From Paragordius varius (taxonomy: Eukaryota; Nematomorpha): a stretch of 64,000 nt of DNA. The translations under genes were made by a program, and so were the position numbers. The stretch is taken from contig OZ176053.1 of assembly GCA_964247055.1 (NCBI GenBank), forward strand, positions 1 through 64,000, in the 5' to 3' direction. The notes under the pieces were generated by a model that saw only the letters and a program-made list of their open reading frames with translations, was not told the DNA's origin and did not search any database. Below, piece by piece: positions 43,197-55,720 of this stretch. The number at the start of each line of letters is the position of its first letter. Position 1 is the first letter of the stretch.

Positions 43197-43649
43197 TTAT
43201 AAATGATATTATTTTACCATTTTTCGTCGATAGTTTAACTAATTTTAGGTGATATAGTGTTTTCAAAAAAGTGAGCAAAATTAAATCAATATTTAAATTT
43301 GTATAATACAAGTTTTATTACGCACATAAGCGATTTATATGTTAATTTCAAATATATTTTTTATAGTCTTATATGATATGAGTTATGATTTTCTGAAATA
43401 TTTTTTAATAAATTGATAAAAACTTAATTTTTTATAAAAAAATTATATATATAAAATTTATAAATTAATTATCGAAGCATGCACAATACAACACATAACA
43501 TACTGATAATAACTTATTTTATAAAAAAATTATGTATCAAACCTTTAAAATTAATTATCGAAGTAGGCACAACAAATATTCAATGTTTTCTCTAATATGA
43601 TATGTAGCGACAAGGGGAACATATGCAATGTTAATGTATATCTCTCATA

Positions 43650-43823
43650 CAGTAGCGTATGGAGTAAAAGATTGTTAGTGCAAAATAGAATAAAAAAATG
43701 TTTTTTTAAAAAAAACAATCCTAGTTGTAAATACACATATGTATAATGTCCCCTTGTTTTTTTAACAAAAACATTTTTTTTATTCTATTTTGCACTAACA
43801 AGCTTTTACTCCATACGCTACTG
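43650..43823. mobile_element. MITE, CAGTAGCGTATGG family, inserted in the inverted-repeat arm
   Basis: CAGTAGCGTATGGAGTAAAA and TTTTACTCCATACGCTACTG flanked by TA. The left arm of the host element preserves the empty site (CTCTCATATATGTGTACC when read inverted); the filled site is CTCTCA-TA-element-TA-TATGTGTACC. This shows directly that insertion duplicates a TA. Confidence 0.93.
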
Positions 43824-43959
43824 TATATGTGTACCGAAATGTACATTTAAATATATATGTATCTTTATATACTTGTAAAACAACTTTTAAAAGGATAAAA
43901 AAATTGCCACACAGATTAAAAAAATTTTGTTAATATTAATTTTAGCAATTATTGTGTAT

Positions 43960-44115
43960 AACATTTACAACTTAAATGACCCTTGAACAATTCAAATTTA
44001 CTCTTTAAATAAATTTGTGTTATCGTGATATGATACATCTATAATCTAGAATATTTCTTTATGATACACTTTATAATTTTTTCGGTATTATCTTAATTTT
44101 ACGAAATTTCGGTTT
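43960..44115. repeat. Diverged copy of the 20278-20566 MITE
   Basis: Contains GACCCTTGAACAATTCAAAT, TTACTCT, AAATAAATTTGTGTT and a downstream TTTATGATACACTTTATAAT piece as in the other copies. Confidence 0.5.
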
Positions 44116-45199
44116 AATATAAATATCGGAGTTCCAATACCTAAAAACATTCATTTTTATTATCATTATTATAGCGATCGTTGTCGATTTATTTCTTTTT
44201 CGAAGGTATATTTTCACCAGTTGATTCGATTCAAGCGAATTATTTAGCTGTTGTCATTTACAATGTAAAAAGTATATTGTATGGATTAATAAGGCACTAA
44301 GCACAGATCTTGGTATATGCCAGTGCTATTTGTTACAAAGCGTGTGTTTACTATTTGTGTTCTTTTTAATATAAATTAGTAATGCAATAGAAAACCCTAA
44401 AAATTAAAAGGCAACTATATTTTAAATCATTGGTATTTTAATAAACAAGCATTAAAAATCAAAATTGGTATCACAATCAATCATATATTATAAAGGTGAA
44501 TTATATGCCTAATGCGGAAAACCAAATTTAAAAGACATGGGTTTTAAAAAATATGAGGCCTTTTCTACATTTTTGTCTTCGAAACATATGGAAACATTTC
44601 CGCGGTGTTATCATCTTTCAAAATTTTGTACATTAAAATTCTTTTACGCTATATCGGAATTTTTGCGTTTAGTTTACTCACGTATTTTATTATTTTAAAC
44701 ATGCGCTAATAGCAAAGGCCAGTTTTCTTATGAAATTATTATTAGTATTAAAGTGTTATTTAAAAAAATAACCTCAACAAGTAAGATTGAATTATTTTAT
44801 AGAAAGGGAACACTATCAGAAGTCCGTAATTTTACCTATTTTTTTCGTTTTACCATGAATCTATTATACGTCCTTTATTTTTATGGTAAATCTATTATGA
44901 ATCTATATAATATAATAAATTGGTTATTTCCGAATCTGTGGAATGTGTTTTAGAAATTGAATCGGTCAGTTTTCAGGAAAAATATCCAACTTTTTATGAA
45001 AATGTCCATTTTTTGTTGAAAGATAAAACTTCGTTTACTGTATAAATAACCCTAGAAATTTAGGACCAAGCAATCAGTATAGCAGAACTTTTTTTACAAC
45101 GGACAACTTAAAGGGGATAAAAAAATATTTTACGGGATAAGTTTTTAATGACATTCCGATCGGTTTTAGTGAACTGCAATTTTAAATAGTTTCAAGTAT
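44116..45199. other. Intergenic AT-rich DNA
   Basis: No gene recognised. A GTATGGTTGTC-like relic may lie near 44500-44590. The right part may belong to the fossil element that follows, but I cannot show it. Confidence 0.35.
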
Positions 45200-45910
45200 A
45201 AGAAACGAAATGAAAAATTTTAGAATTGCCGAATAAGGGCGATCGTCTTATTTTTCCCCGAGTCCGCAATGAAACGTTAATTATGTTGGACATTTGTGGG
45301 CATATAAGGTTTATTGGCCAAAACAAGACATTGGAAGTTAAGTGAGATCTTGTATGGAGTTTCAATTAAACTGAAGTAGCAAAAATCATTCTGTACAAAT
45401 GGAAAAGTTAATATAAGAATGGATATATCTGGATATTGCCATCCTTTAGATGATTTTTATGGGTTGGTGGCTATCGATAGCAACTATGGGTTAAAGTCTA
45501 GTTCCTAAGAAATGTTAATCCGGATGGTTAAAAATTTAGTGAGTAAGGTACGGGTTAATGATAGTTACCGATAATGGGTCATATTTTACATCTGACTTTG
45601 AAGAAACCTTGCAATGAGCACATTAAACTGTCATCAGTGCTTTCTATCCACTAACAAATGGGCTGGTTAAACGTGTTATTTGACCTTAAAACCACACTAT
45701 AAATAGCTAACGTACTCTAAGGTGCCTTCAAAAAATAATTAAATCAAGTGGAATGTGGATAGCGATATAAAAGGGTGTCCGTATAACTTTCTTCAAAAAA
45801 GATATAAATACCCCTTTCTCCTGGGTCAGAGGATTACCGCAACAATTCAATGACGATATTATACCCAATAAAATTTCACTCCGAACGAAGAGGTGTACAT
45901 AAACAAAGAA
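45200..45910 (+). mobile_element. Fossil LTR-retrotransposon fragment (integrase region, Ty3/gypsy-like)
   Basis: Plus-strand remnants match an integrase: an N-terminal zinc-binding-like piece near 45240-45330 and core pieces near 45430-45690, including a TDNGSYFTSDF-like segment. No LTRs, gag or reverse transcriptase are recognisable nearby. The piece is an old, heavily broken fragment with many breaks. The family call rests on the order and spacing of integrase motifs. Confidence 0.6.
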
Positions 45911-46770
45911 ATAAATAAATAAATAGAGAAAAGATTCGATTTCAGAAAAAACACAAGTTTCGTTAACGGTAAAAGATGGAAATCAAAGTTTCACAAACAT
46001 GCGGATTAATTACGGCCCACTCGTCGCGAAGGGTGGTGATGGGGATGATGGTTTTCCAACAAAAAACCAAACTGTCGAGTGCAATAGAACAAAAAATAAT
46101 CGGGAAATGGGGCTGGAAAAACCATAAATATCGACACCTCGGCGGCGAAATAAAAACGGAATCCAGTCGTTTGGCCACTCACATGTTTCCCACTACACCT
46201 TTTGACATAACTTGTGTAACCTTTCTACAGGAAACAACCGAAAAAGAACCATAAATAATATACCCCCTGGAAAGATAGGTACCGGGTCTGCTTGGATTCG
46301 GATAAGGAGATATGTTAGATTTGAATATATCATTTGTATAAACTTAGGATGACAAATTTAAATGTTAGATTTAATTATATGTTTTATAGACAAATCTAGT
46401 ATTTGAATTAAACTTTTATCACTTTTATATTAAACATGCCACGTTGTTTTACCTTGGTTTAAACATGGAAAAATTACAAACACAAAAAAGCATAAAACAA
46501 CGCAAAGTTAATTTTTGTGATTTAACTTAATGAATCTCATTGTTTGGCGAGTCAACACAAGGAATAATTCATTAAGAATACGAAAAATTACTGGCTATTT
46601 TAAGCAAATTTATGATATTTAACAGGATATAACAACGGTTTTAGTTTTACGTGTCAATATATTCATATGGCAATAATATAGACTGCGCATATTTATTTTT
46701 TCATTTTCAAAACACCCTTGCTGTAAATATTTAAGCCCAACACCAAATAAACAACCATTAAACCATTTTT
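45911..46770. other. Intergenic DNA with a GC-richer patch
   Basis: From about 45965 to 46260 the sequence is clearly less AT-rich and is open in both directions (92 codons plus, 71 codons minus). I recognise neither product. It may be tail sequence of the neighbouring fossil element or another repeat. The rest is featureless. Confidence 0.35.
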
Positions 46771-46955
46771 TTAAAACATTTTTATCATTTTTGAAGCATT
46801 TCCAGCAAAAGAAATGTTTTTCAGCTTCTCACATTCTATTACGGTAGCATTAATATTACACATTTTGAAAGTTGTGCAAATTGTAAACCCATAATGATTA
46901 CCATTGCGGTTTAGAGCAACCAATCGATTACAAGCATCATTAAAGTATTCATTAT
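46771..46955 (-). CDS. LRR protein exon 3: cysteine-containing C-terminus
   Basis: Encodes (D)NEYFNDACNRLVALNRNG, NHYGFTICTTFKMCNINATV, IECEKLKNISFAGNASKMIK MF, stop. Acceptor ATTACTAG|ATAAT; phase 1 joins exon 2. Assignment to this gene rests on strand, phase and lack of a competing gene. Confidence 0.7.
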
Positions 46956-49900
46956 CTAGTAATATAAAACATATAAAGTAAAGCGTGAATATCAAAAATA
47001 TTAAATATATATTATAAGCCTTGTTTGCTCAAAAAATAACAAAAAGGCTTGACTCATAATCCGCATACTAAATCTTTTAAAAAAATTGGTTACGCAAATT
47101 TTGTTGCTTCAAATATTTAAAAAATGTATATCGGAGAGTAAGAAAAATCTAAACGAAGGCATCGTACATCATCGTGACTTAAAATCAGAAACCCTTCTCT
47201 GAGGAAGTAATTTTAACAAGACACTTAATTTAAACGAGTTGCCGTAAAAATTAATAGTTAAGTGGAAAGAAAGGAATTAGATCGGAAAACACACAGATAT
47301 ATGTTTGAGGTGTAAGAAATTGACATTAAATAAAAACATAATTGAATAAGCAATTCTATAAATCAAATATTAACATTGATTAATGATAACATAGAAAACA
47401 TAACAATGAAACTATTTGGAGGCATGTTAAATTCTGAACATAGTGGCGTACCGATAGGGGGCCAAGGGGGGTGGATTATGTCCCGGGCGCAGTTATTTAG
47501 GGGCGCCTAAATAATTTTTTTAAATTAAATTTAAAATATGCAAAAACAACTTTCAAGTAAGATTTTTGAGCAACTTCTTGATAATCCCAAAAATAATATA
47601 AAGATCATAAAAATGAGATCAAGATCAAACATAATGCAAACAACTTTCATTATCCCTTCCACGTGTATAAACTTATTTTTTCGCTTAAAAAACGTTCCTT
47701 TATCAGGCCCATATTGTCAATTCTTTTATTGACTTTAATTAAATTATTTTAACTTCTCGCTCTGTTCAAAACCTTATCTCCTATTCTTATAATTTATAAT
47801 TGCATTTTTATTTTATAAATATTCAATTTCATAACACAATTTTATTTATTTAAATCCCCAAGATCATTCCAATACTAACAAGGTAGTTTTTTATTATAAA
47901 TATAGCCTTTATTTCATAATTACATTTATTTTCATCATATATCAACTAAGCTCACCGGTTTCGAAAAGGAAGCAAAAAATCCAGGAATAAAACAAATAAA
48001 ATGCGAATGAGTAAGAAATCTTTTTTAACAAAAATATCTGACCCTAACATTGAAAAAGTGTATGCGACACAAAGTTAACGGACCTTGATAATAACTTTAA
48101 TACATCTGAAACCTTAGTTATTATTCCAATATATAGAGATGAGAAAACTACAAATAATTTAATTCCAAGCGCTATACCTATAGAGTTTAAATGTCCTTTT
48201 CTAATGATATTCCTCCTGTAATATCTAATCAGCGTCATACAGAAATGATTATTCGTGGATTTCTAGTGTATAACGAAATAAGTGCCATCTCTTTGAAACA
48301 AAAAATCATCGTTTAATGCCTCAATCTTGGTTTTTTCGACGTGTCGGTCAAAAGAGGGATTTGAAGTTGAAAGTTCTTGGTTTTTATATTCACCAAAGAA
48401 CAGATTTGAGTGTTGTATTGATGCCTACTTGATCGATGTTATTACATCGAATATTGGCCTGCATAAAATTTCTAATCAACCAAAATCTCCCTTTTCGAGG
48501 ACATGTTGAGAGTTTAATGTATCTAAGACTCAGCTCCGAAAAATCTCTTATCTTTACTATACCTTTTAGCTCGGTTTGGCCCAATAATGGTAGAACACAT
48601 GAGAACATTGAATCTCATAACTTATCCTATGTTTCATCTAAAATCCAAAACGAGTTTATACATTAAGAGTTAAAGCTAAATTGATCAATGACACAAAGAA
48701 GTTATGGACGTATATTTGATTCAACCCCAAATATAGCGCACCGAAAAACATTTCCAAGTTGCCAGATAAGTTTAAGTGATTATGAGAAAAAGAAAGTTGT
48801 CATAAAGGAATTCTTTTTGGGTTTTTTTTCAGTTATACAACAAAAATGTCAATTGGTAGGTAATTTTAGAAAATTTAAATATGATAATATTCAGTTATCA
48901 AATTGTAGAAATAATTTATCGTCACACCTCTTTAAATAAACATACCTCTGAGTTGGAAGTCCAATTTTACAGTTCTGTCGCTTGAAAGTTTTTTCCAGCC
49001 TGTTATGTTCTTAATTCCTGCACGGTAGGCCCCGAAGGTATGTAATGCTGGTAAAACTGAAATCATAGAAATGTTTAATGAATCAATACGATTGTGGTCC
49101 AAAAAAATTAGTTCAATTGATTGATTATATGCAGCGCGTGTGAAATCAACGGATGTAATATTACTATGATGTATACTAAGGGATTTTAAATGCATCCATT
49201 TCTCAAATGGTTCCAAGTCTGTCAACCCCGAAACATAGCCTAAACTCAAAACTTCAAAATAATTTTCTTTTTTAAAAAAGTCGGGAGTGACCCTACAATA
49301 CCTAAGGATCAAAGATGTTAGAAGTTTAGGGAAAGATTGTGCGGAATTAATAAAGGATGTAACGCGAAGCGATCTGCCTATTATGGTTAAGGAGCGAACG
49401 TTAGGGTATTTTCGTAATATATCAGAAAAATCATAATGATCTTCCAACACGTGCAAAATCACTTCTTTCGCGTTTAAATTTTTTGGAAAAAAGTTTGTGT
49501 ATGATTTCACCTCAAGTCTTTCCAATGAAGGCAAATTAACCTGCAAGGCACTATCAAATGTTGCGTTTAGAGTTAAACTCTCTATGCTTGAGTGATTAAC
49601 ATGACCTACTAAATTTACTTGGCCAATAATCAAAGTTACCTGTTGCAACATTGGAAACAGATGCAAGATGGTCCAATTAAAATCTTTTTCGAAACCAATA
49701 ATTCTAATATATACCGATTTAACCATTAAGTGTGTAGACAATATCTTTAACAATTCATATATATGTTCAATATTTGTGTCATAATCCTTAACACTAATTT
49801 CCGTAAAATTTTTTGGGAGCCAGACTGAAAAGGCTGATTTATAGATACAATATTCTATTCTTGGATTGGCCTCGGATTTAAGCACTCTCATCATATCATT

Positions 49901-51533
49901 GATTGATAATATATCCGAACAATTGTAATCCTTTGTCCCGACTATATATTTGCAATGAATATCGTAAGTAATTTTACATTCGTTGATGCGATCATTATTA
50001 TCCAGTAGCCCAATTAACTTTAATACATGGGTTTTATTGGCAAAATCATAGATTAAACCATTTCTGTATTCACAAGTACCGATAAAATTGTTGATTTTAC
50101 TAAAAATTTTCATCATATCCGAATCACATTTCAACGTGTTCCCAATAACTATCAATTATCAAAAATACATTGATTAAAACGAATTATTGAATGGGAAATA
50201 ACGTAAATAAATAAATAATAATATTACCTATTGAAACATTTTTTGATTTCATTGAACTCAGCGGCTTAAGAATTTTCTTTAAATAAGGTGAGCTAATGTC
50301 TATGATTTGTAATTTTGGAAATTTGTTCAATTCTTCAATGTCAAATGTCTCAATAAAATTGTTTGAAATGTTCAAATATTCCACATTCATGAAATAAGAT
50401 TGTCCTTTAAGTAAAGCATAATTTTTCAAAGAAGGGAATATGTGTGTAATGTCATTAAAAGCCAGATTTAAGTGTCTAAGATTCGAAAGTTGTTGCCAAA
50501 CATCCATAGTAATAGCAGAGATTTGATTATTTTCCAAGTTTAAAGATTGCAAACTAGTCAAGTTTATATGTAACAAATGACTAGCATTTATTTGACCGTT
50601 CAATTTATTAAATCCCAAATTCAGACTTTGTAACTCAGAACAATATTGGTATTTTTCGTTCATTTTCTCCAATCCAATCTGATTATAACTTAGGTTAAGA
50701 GCTTTTAGGCTGGGATCACACACATCAGTCCAACTACTTAATTCATTACCAGATAAATCCAATGTTTCTATGTTATGCGTTGCATTGAATCCCCCAATGA
50801 CGACGGTTTTTAGGTTGTTTCCAATTTTCAAATATTTTAAAGAAGATGGAACATTTTGTAAATTAATTTTTTCCAAATTTTTAGATAATAAAGTAAGATT
50901 AATCAGTTTCGTTAAATTCTCTAATTCGAAATTCCAAAAATCGGTTAATGATTGCGACGAAAAAGTATGACCATTCACCTCCAAACTTTTTAGTGATGAC
51001 CCCAAATATATGAATAATTTTTCCAATTCAGATTCAGATATTGATTTGTCTACTTGATTAATTTCCAGGCGGTTTAATTTGGGTAAAGGCATCTCCTCAG
51101 TCGTAATAACACTTTTGATTTGTACATTATAAAACTTTAATGCTTTTATCCATCTTAATTTTATATCGTTCAAGTTTAGCACTTCAAAATCGCAATTTAT
51201 AAAATTCAAATTAAAAAATTGCCTATCTGAAGTTCGAAAATCAAAGATATCCTTGTAAAACCCAGACATTGATCCCGAACCACTGTGGTAGATTTGATCT
51301 TCATCATCGACAGAATACTGCAAATCTAATAATTTCGTTAATTCCTCCAATTTATCTTTTAACGTATTCAATTGTTTGTCCCCCATCTGGCTGCATTTTA
51401 TTTCGTTTAATACACATTTGCATGGTTTGGTTATATTGAGGCACCAATCTCGAATAACTTTGTTCTCAGTGAATTCCTTGTGAGCATTAATAAAGGGATA
51501 AACGAAGGAAAAAAGTAGTATAGGTAAAAACAT
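46771..51533 (-). CDS. Secreted leucine-rich-repeat protein, three exons, 897 aa
   Basis: Exons 51533-50228, 50148-48946 and 46955-46771, joined by GT/AG introns of 79 bp and about 2 kb with agreeing phases (1 and 1), ending at TAA. A signal peptide (MFLPILLFSFVYPFINA) is followed by a Cys cluster (CLNITKPCKCVLNEIKC) resembling an LRR N-cap. Many LRRs follow, for example LKALNLSYNQIG, LQSLNLGFNKLNG, LQSLNLENNQISAI, LRHLNLAFNDITHI and VEYLNISNNFIETF. The last exon has four cysteines (DACNRL, TICTTF, KMCNIN, IECEKL), a probable C-cap. There is no transmembrane segment, so secretion or membrane tethering by a partner is inferred. LRR proteins of this type bind other proteins in adhesion, development or defence; the exact role is unknown. 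Confidence 0.85.
47438..48930 (+). mobile_element. hAT-like element relic with TTF/DUF4371-type transposase, in the LRR intron
   Basis: The left end TAGTGGCGTACCGATAGGGG, GCCAAGGGGG, CCCGGGCGC resembles the GC-rich termini of these hATs. Downstream, decayed plus-strand frames near 48430-48720 give ACIKFLINQNLPFRGHVESL, ESHNLSYVSSKIQNEFI and FDSTPNIAHRK. These match the conserved L-x-x-Q-x-L-P-F-R-G-H, L-S...I-Q-N-E-F-I and D-S-T-P-D-I-x-H blocks of zinc-finger-MYM/TTF-type hAT transposases. Several stops and shifts; the right end is not found. Confidence 0.65.
48946..50148 (-). CDS. LRR protein exon 2: second LRR block
   Basis: Acceptor AATTGATAG|TTATTG, so the first Met in the frame (50155) is intronic. 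It opens with Cys-containing linker sequence (NTLKCDSD, FIGTCEYRNG, INECKITYDIHCKY, DYNCSD), then further degenerate LRRs (VNLPSLERLEVKSYTNF, YFEVLSLGYVSGLTDLEPF, LKSLSIHHSNITSVDF, IELIFLDHNRIDSLNI). Donor AGAG|GTATGT, an almost perfect consensus. Confidence 0.87.
50228..51533 (-). CDS. LRR protein exon 1: signal peptide, N-cap, first LRR block
   Basis: Starts at the Met before the signal peptide. The canonical L-x-x-L-x-L-x-x-N-x-L/I repeats are densest at residues 250-420. The donor ATAG|GTAATA fits; without splicing the frame ends in a hydrophobic IIIYLFTLFPIQ tail that is intron sequence. Confidence 0.87.
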
Positions 51534-52589
51534 TGATAAACGAAAAATAAATGTAATGATAAAATATAGACTTTTACAGACTGCTAAAATTTTTGAACTC
51601 TAAAATTTGGTAATTCAGCGAATTGTTGTTAATCTTACCTTATATGGAGTTTACATTAAACAAATTTTGGTAAATGTAGAGAAATTACAACGAAAATAAA
51701 TGATTGATTTTTTGGAAAATTTATAATTAGAAATATAAATAAACAACCTATAGAGTTATTGTAATGGTAATACTTATTTGTTTCTACTGCGTGTTACCTC
51801 TTCGTAGAATAAACTTTATTACGCACATAGTAAAAAGTATACAATTAAAATTGATATTATTCTGATTTGATATACAGTATGTATTTTAGCCTAACAGGTG
51901 AAATGGTTTGAAAAATATTGATACATAAAATTACTTCGTACTGCATATATTGACGTTTATCATTAAATTATAGCCATGTGATTGAGCCTGTTACCCTAAT
52001 CATGTGTATGAAAGTATCAGAATTATATTTGTAAAGCCCCATAAATTATTATATTTATATGATTATAGGGTTAAAGAATTAAACTTAAAATACTTAATGC
52101 AGATATTTTTTTACAAAAACAATTATAATTGTTTAAACCTACATTTTTCCGATATAATTTATAATTGAAATTGTGAGTATAATTAATTTACATCTCGTTT
52201 TTTGCGCCCAAGAAGGTTATATTAAAAAATTATGGTTTTTGGAAAAATAATTGTCGTATAATAACAATTTTTACTATATATTAATGTCCTTGAGCCACTA
52301 AATTACTGTTTTTGAGATGAATTAAATTGATTATAACGTGACTACTATGGAAAAGAAGCCGGAATTGCAGAAAAATTAAATAAAAAACTGGATACTAATT
52401 AACTCTCAAGGAAAGTAAAAAAATTTAGGAATATCTTTGCCCCCCACCTAATATGAAACGTAAAAGAGTGTTAATTATATATCGCCTTTTTAAATTCTTT
52501 TAAAATAAAAGCAAAAATGTCATCGAGCATTAATATATATGTATAAAATTTTGACATCCAAAATAGTTTTTTCCGAAAATATGCAGAAA
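51534..52589. other. Intergenic AT-rich DNA upstream of the LRR gene
   Basis: It should hold the LRR promoter, but I cannot assign elements. No coding frame or paired repeat ends. Confidence 0.4.
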
Positions 52590-53520
52590 CCGAAATTATG
52601 AAAAAACGTAAAAATGTAAAGAAAAATATTTTTTCTATAATACAATGATTTATATATACTGATTCTTTAAAATCAGACTCCTTGTTTATAATTGCAAAGT
52701 ATGGAATATATATTTATATATAACTAACACAACCAATCTATATTTTACAGTTGATGTAAAATTAAGGTTTAAAGTATGGTCATCTAGAAAAAAAATATTC
52801 GTCTTTATATTTTTAGCTTTTGTTCCTATAATTTTAATTTTTATCGTATTTAAATATTCAATTTATAATTAAATATAGTTAAGTTTTACTATCTTTTAAA
52901 ACATGGTGGATAAAACGCTTTCATTTTATATAATTCGATGATTTTAACATTATCGCCTCAAAATTTCGATTAATATATTCGTTTCTTTTTAAATTGTAAA
53001 TAATTTGTTTTTTAAATTGCCAACGAGCTTAATATCTGAAATGTCGGAAACGGCTGGCTATTTATATTATATCTTATGGCCTTTTCATACCGCTTCCACC
53101 ATTCTCAAAATAGTATGTAATACGTTTCAATAAAATTTTGCTATAAATATTTTAACGCAAAATACCTATTTTTTGGAAAAACTTTTTTTGATGTTAATAG
53201 AATGAATTAATATTTTTGCGCTCTCAGCATTTTTACGTTTTTTAAGAGGGTTAACCCATAAGAGCGAAAAATTGGACTTTCGCAGCCCGCATCTATAAAA
53301 TAATATTTGGAAATTTGACTTTTTATATATATTAGTAATATATTTTGGAAGGAAGCATTTATTTATCAAAAAAAATTGCCATTTTCTGATATGGAGTAGT
53401 TACTACAAAGGTGAATATAACTTTCTTATATCATTCGTAAGCAAACTCAAAAGATCATGGTATACATTTTCCTTTCAGAATAAATATATTTCTATCAGGA
53501 TATTTTGTTAAATCCCTTGA
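52590..53520. repeat. Composite repeat: GTATGGTTGTC MITE plus downstream block, copy of 27539-28310
   Basis: 52590-52845 has the MITE arms (AAAAAACGTAAAAATGTAAA on the left; AAAGTATGGTCATC, AATATTCGTCTTTATATTTT on the right). 53050-53520 matches 27840-28310 in order. Keeping the two parts together at two loci argues that the composite, not only the MITE, was copied. Confidence 0.55.
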
Positions 53521-54194
53521 TTTTGGACACAGTGATAATGAATTTGAGTAAACAAAATTAAAATTAATCAAAAGTTATAAAAACAAAAATAAAACTTGAA
53601 TTTTTACTAAAATATCATATATTTATTTTGTGTTAAGTTAAATTTAAGAACCCTATTCCATTATGATTCGAGCAGAAATAAATTATTAAACCATCACGAA
53701 TATGCCAATCCTAGTTTTTTTACCGCAAAATGAACCAATTATCTTTTACGAATGGAGGCTATTTTAGCATAGAAACTCTATCGATTCTACAATATTTTTT
53801 TGTAGAAATGATAAAAGGGTGATTAATATATGTTAATATAAAAAATATAATTTATTAAAAAAGCAGTACCAAAGTTAGCGCAGTATAGACGCAGTTGTTT
53901 TTCGAAACCCAGTACTATACTGCGAAAAATAGACTATCTGGTCATATTACTATATTTATACATATATATTTTATATATCTTTAAATTGTTTTCGTATTGT
54001 TGAAGTTGGATATAACAAATTATGAGTATGTATAAGCCGATTCGATATGGAAGGTAAAAAAAATTAAAAATATTTAACATGTTTTTTAAAGTCTGAGTTG
54101 AATAAAGCATTAACCTTAAAATACTTTATAGACTATTACCTTTATTTCGTGTAAAGTTAATTGAGTTTAAAAAATAAGGATAAATTACCATTTA
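53521..54194. other. Intergenic AT-rich DNA
   Basis: No feature I can support. Confidence 0.4.
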
Positions 54195-54554
54195 CAGTCA
54201 TGTATATTTTATTTTATTAACAATTTACTTTTTTCGTTAAATGGGTATTAATATTTGGTAAAGAATGTAAAAACAAGAGCTCTATGGTATTAACCATATC
54301 ATATTTGAAAAAGTAAAAGAAGTGTGGGGGAAGGGCGTGGAATTGGAAAAAAAATAGAAATACATTAAGTACTAACTCTTGAATTTAAAATTATTGTATA
54401 AAAGGGTTAGAAAAATCGTAATTTTTATCTCAAATAAATTTTTTTGTTATGATATTGGAATATTTTAAAAGGGTTATTTACGATAAATGCTATATTATAT
54501 AATCAATTTGATCCAATTTCGTTAGGATATAACCCTCTTGCGGGTATTTTTTTC

Positions 54555-54832
54555 CATTATAATGTTAGATTTATGTTGACGCTGGTCTAAGGCAAACACA
54601 AACTATTGAGCCTGGCAAGGATGGTTGTTTTTTATTTAACTTTAGATGTTAATGCGACGGTAAGGAATTGATAGTAGAGATTTGTCCTGGTGTCTTTAAT
54701 AATTTTTTTCCTTTATAATGTTAGATTCAGATTATGTTGACGAAGATATAAGACCCACAAATAATGTCCCTGGCAACGTTGGTTTTTTTCATTTAGATTT
54801 TAGGTGTTAATGAAATCGGGAATGAAAATATG
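54555..54832. repeat. Diverged tandem duplication, period about 157 bp
   Basis: Two copies of a block: TTTTTTTCCATTATAATGTT...ATGTTGACG...GCCTGGCAA...TTAGATGTTAATG and TTTTTTTCCTTTATAATGTT...ATGTTGACG...CCCTGGCAA...TTAGGTGTTAATG. It is in the mariner-like element between its left terminal repeat and the transposase. Confidence 0.75.
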
Positions 54833-55015
54833 ACATTCATTAATCAGAGGAAAAAGGAGGAGTGCCGTTTTTGTTAATTTTAAATATCATTTTTAGTCAG
54901 ATGAAAAAAAGGCTAAAGCTTAAAATTTCGGGAATCTCAGATATCATGAATTAGCGTCTCGTTCTTTTATGGATGATTTAGACATGTCTATAAGTTCTAT
55001 AAATGCTATGAAAGC

Positions 55016-55720
55016 ATGACTCTGGGAATAGAGAAAGAGCCATTAAAAAAGGGTAGGAAAACGAAATGCATTGAAGGTCTAGTCAAGCAGGTCAAAACAA
55101 TCCTCGATAGTGATTGTGAATTGACTGTCGATGAGATTCTCAATAAATTATCTTCAGAATGCAAAATATCCAAAAAAACTCTATATAAAATATTTAAAAT
55201 AATAAACTACACGCGCAAAAGGTGAATTATGGAACCTCAACAGCGCAATTCCTCGCTGGTTATTCAAAAACGATTTGAATATGCCTGTCTTGTGAACGGC
55301 ACACCCTCGGACAAAATCTATTATTTAAATGAGTCTGGTTTATAAATGATAAAAAATGTATTTGATGGGGCGCCGTCAGGACAGGCACCTATCGTAAAGG
55401 GCTTTAATAAAGGTATATCTTTATTTTATAGGTAAAAATGTTTCTTTGTTGAGTATGTTTGGCATATAGCGTGTTGTTAATTATAGTATCACACAGGGAG
55501 CCTTCAATGGAGAGATTTTTAGGCCATTTTCGGATGAGTCTTTGGCTATGTTACCACAAGATGCGTTTGTCATTTGCGACAATGCACCCATTCATGAATG
55601 TTCTATTTTGGGTAATTTAAGAAGGAAGCTTATATATTTACCGCCTTATTCGCCCCATCTTAATCCTATTTAAGGTTTTTTTCACGAATTAAGATTTATT
55701 ATGCAAAAAAAAACCAAGAT
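55016..55720 (+). pseudogene. Tc1/mariner (IS630-like) transposase, broken
   Basis: The N-terminal part (55016-55222) reads GLVKQVKTILDSDCELTVDE then ILNKLSSECKISKKTLYKIF, a helix-turn-helix DNA-binding region of this superfamily. Further on, near 55500-55710, DESLAMLPQDAFVICDNAPI then HE and LIYLPPYSPHLNPI are the catalytic-core motifs, with the second Asp in CDNAPIHE and the YSPHLNP box before the third acidic residue. There are stops and shifts between them and a stop where the third acid (E) should be. Not functional. Confidence 0.82.

Larger units (their letters stand above)
42628..43927. mobile_element. Long-inverted-repeat element, about 1.3 kb, arms over 300 bp
   Basis: The left arm (about 42628-42960) is the inverse of the right arm (about 43390-43927 less a 174-bp MITE). 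Outer: TTTTTTAATCTGTGTGGCA against TGCCACACAGATTAAAAAAA. Middle: ATATATTTAAATGTACAT against ATGTACATTTAAATATATAT. Inner: GTTATGTGTTGTGCATAC against GCACAATACAACACATAAC. Two CGAAG-containing subrepeats occur in the right arm. The 430-bp centre holds an open frame. Class unknown; the fold-back shape suggests a DNA transposon. No flanking duplication was identified. Confidence 0.8.

Noticed and set aside
45976-46254. 92-codon plus-strand frame in a GC-richer patch
   Set aside because: No family resemblance, and the opposite strand is also open, so composition explains it. Noted only as a compositional patch.
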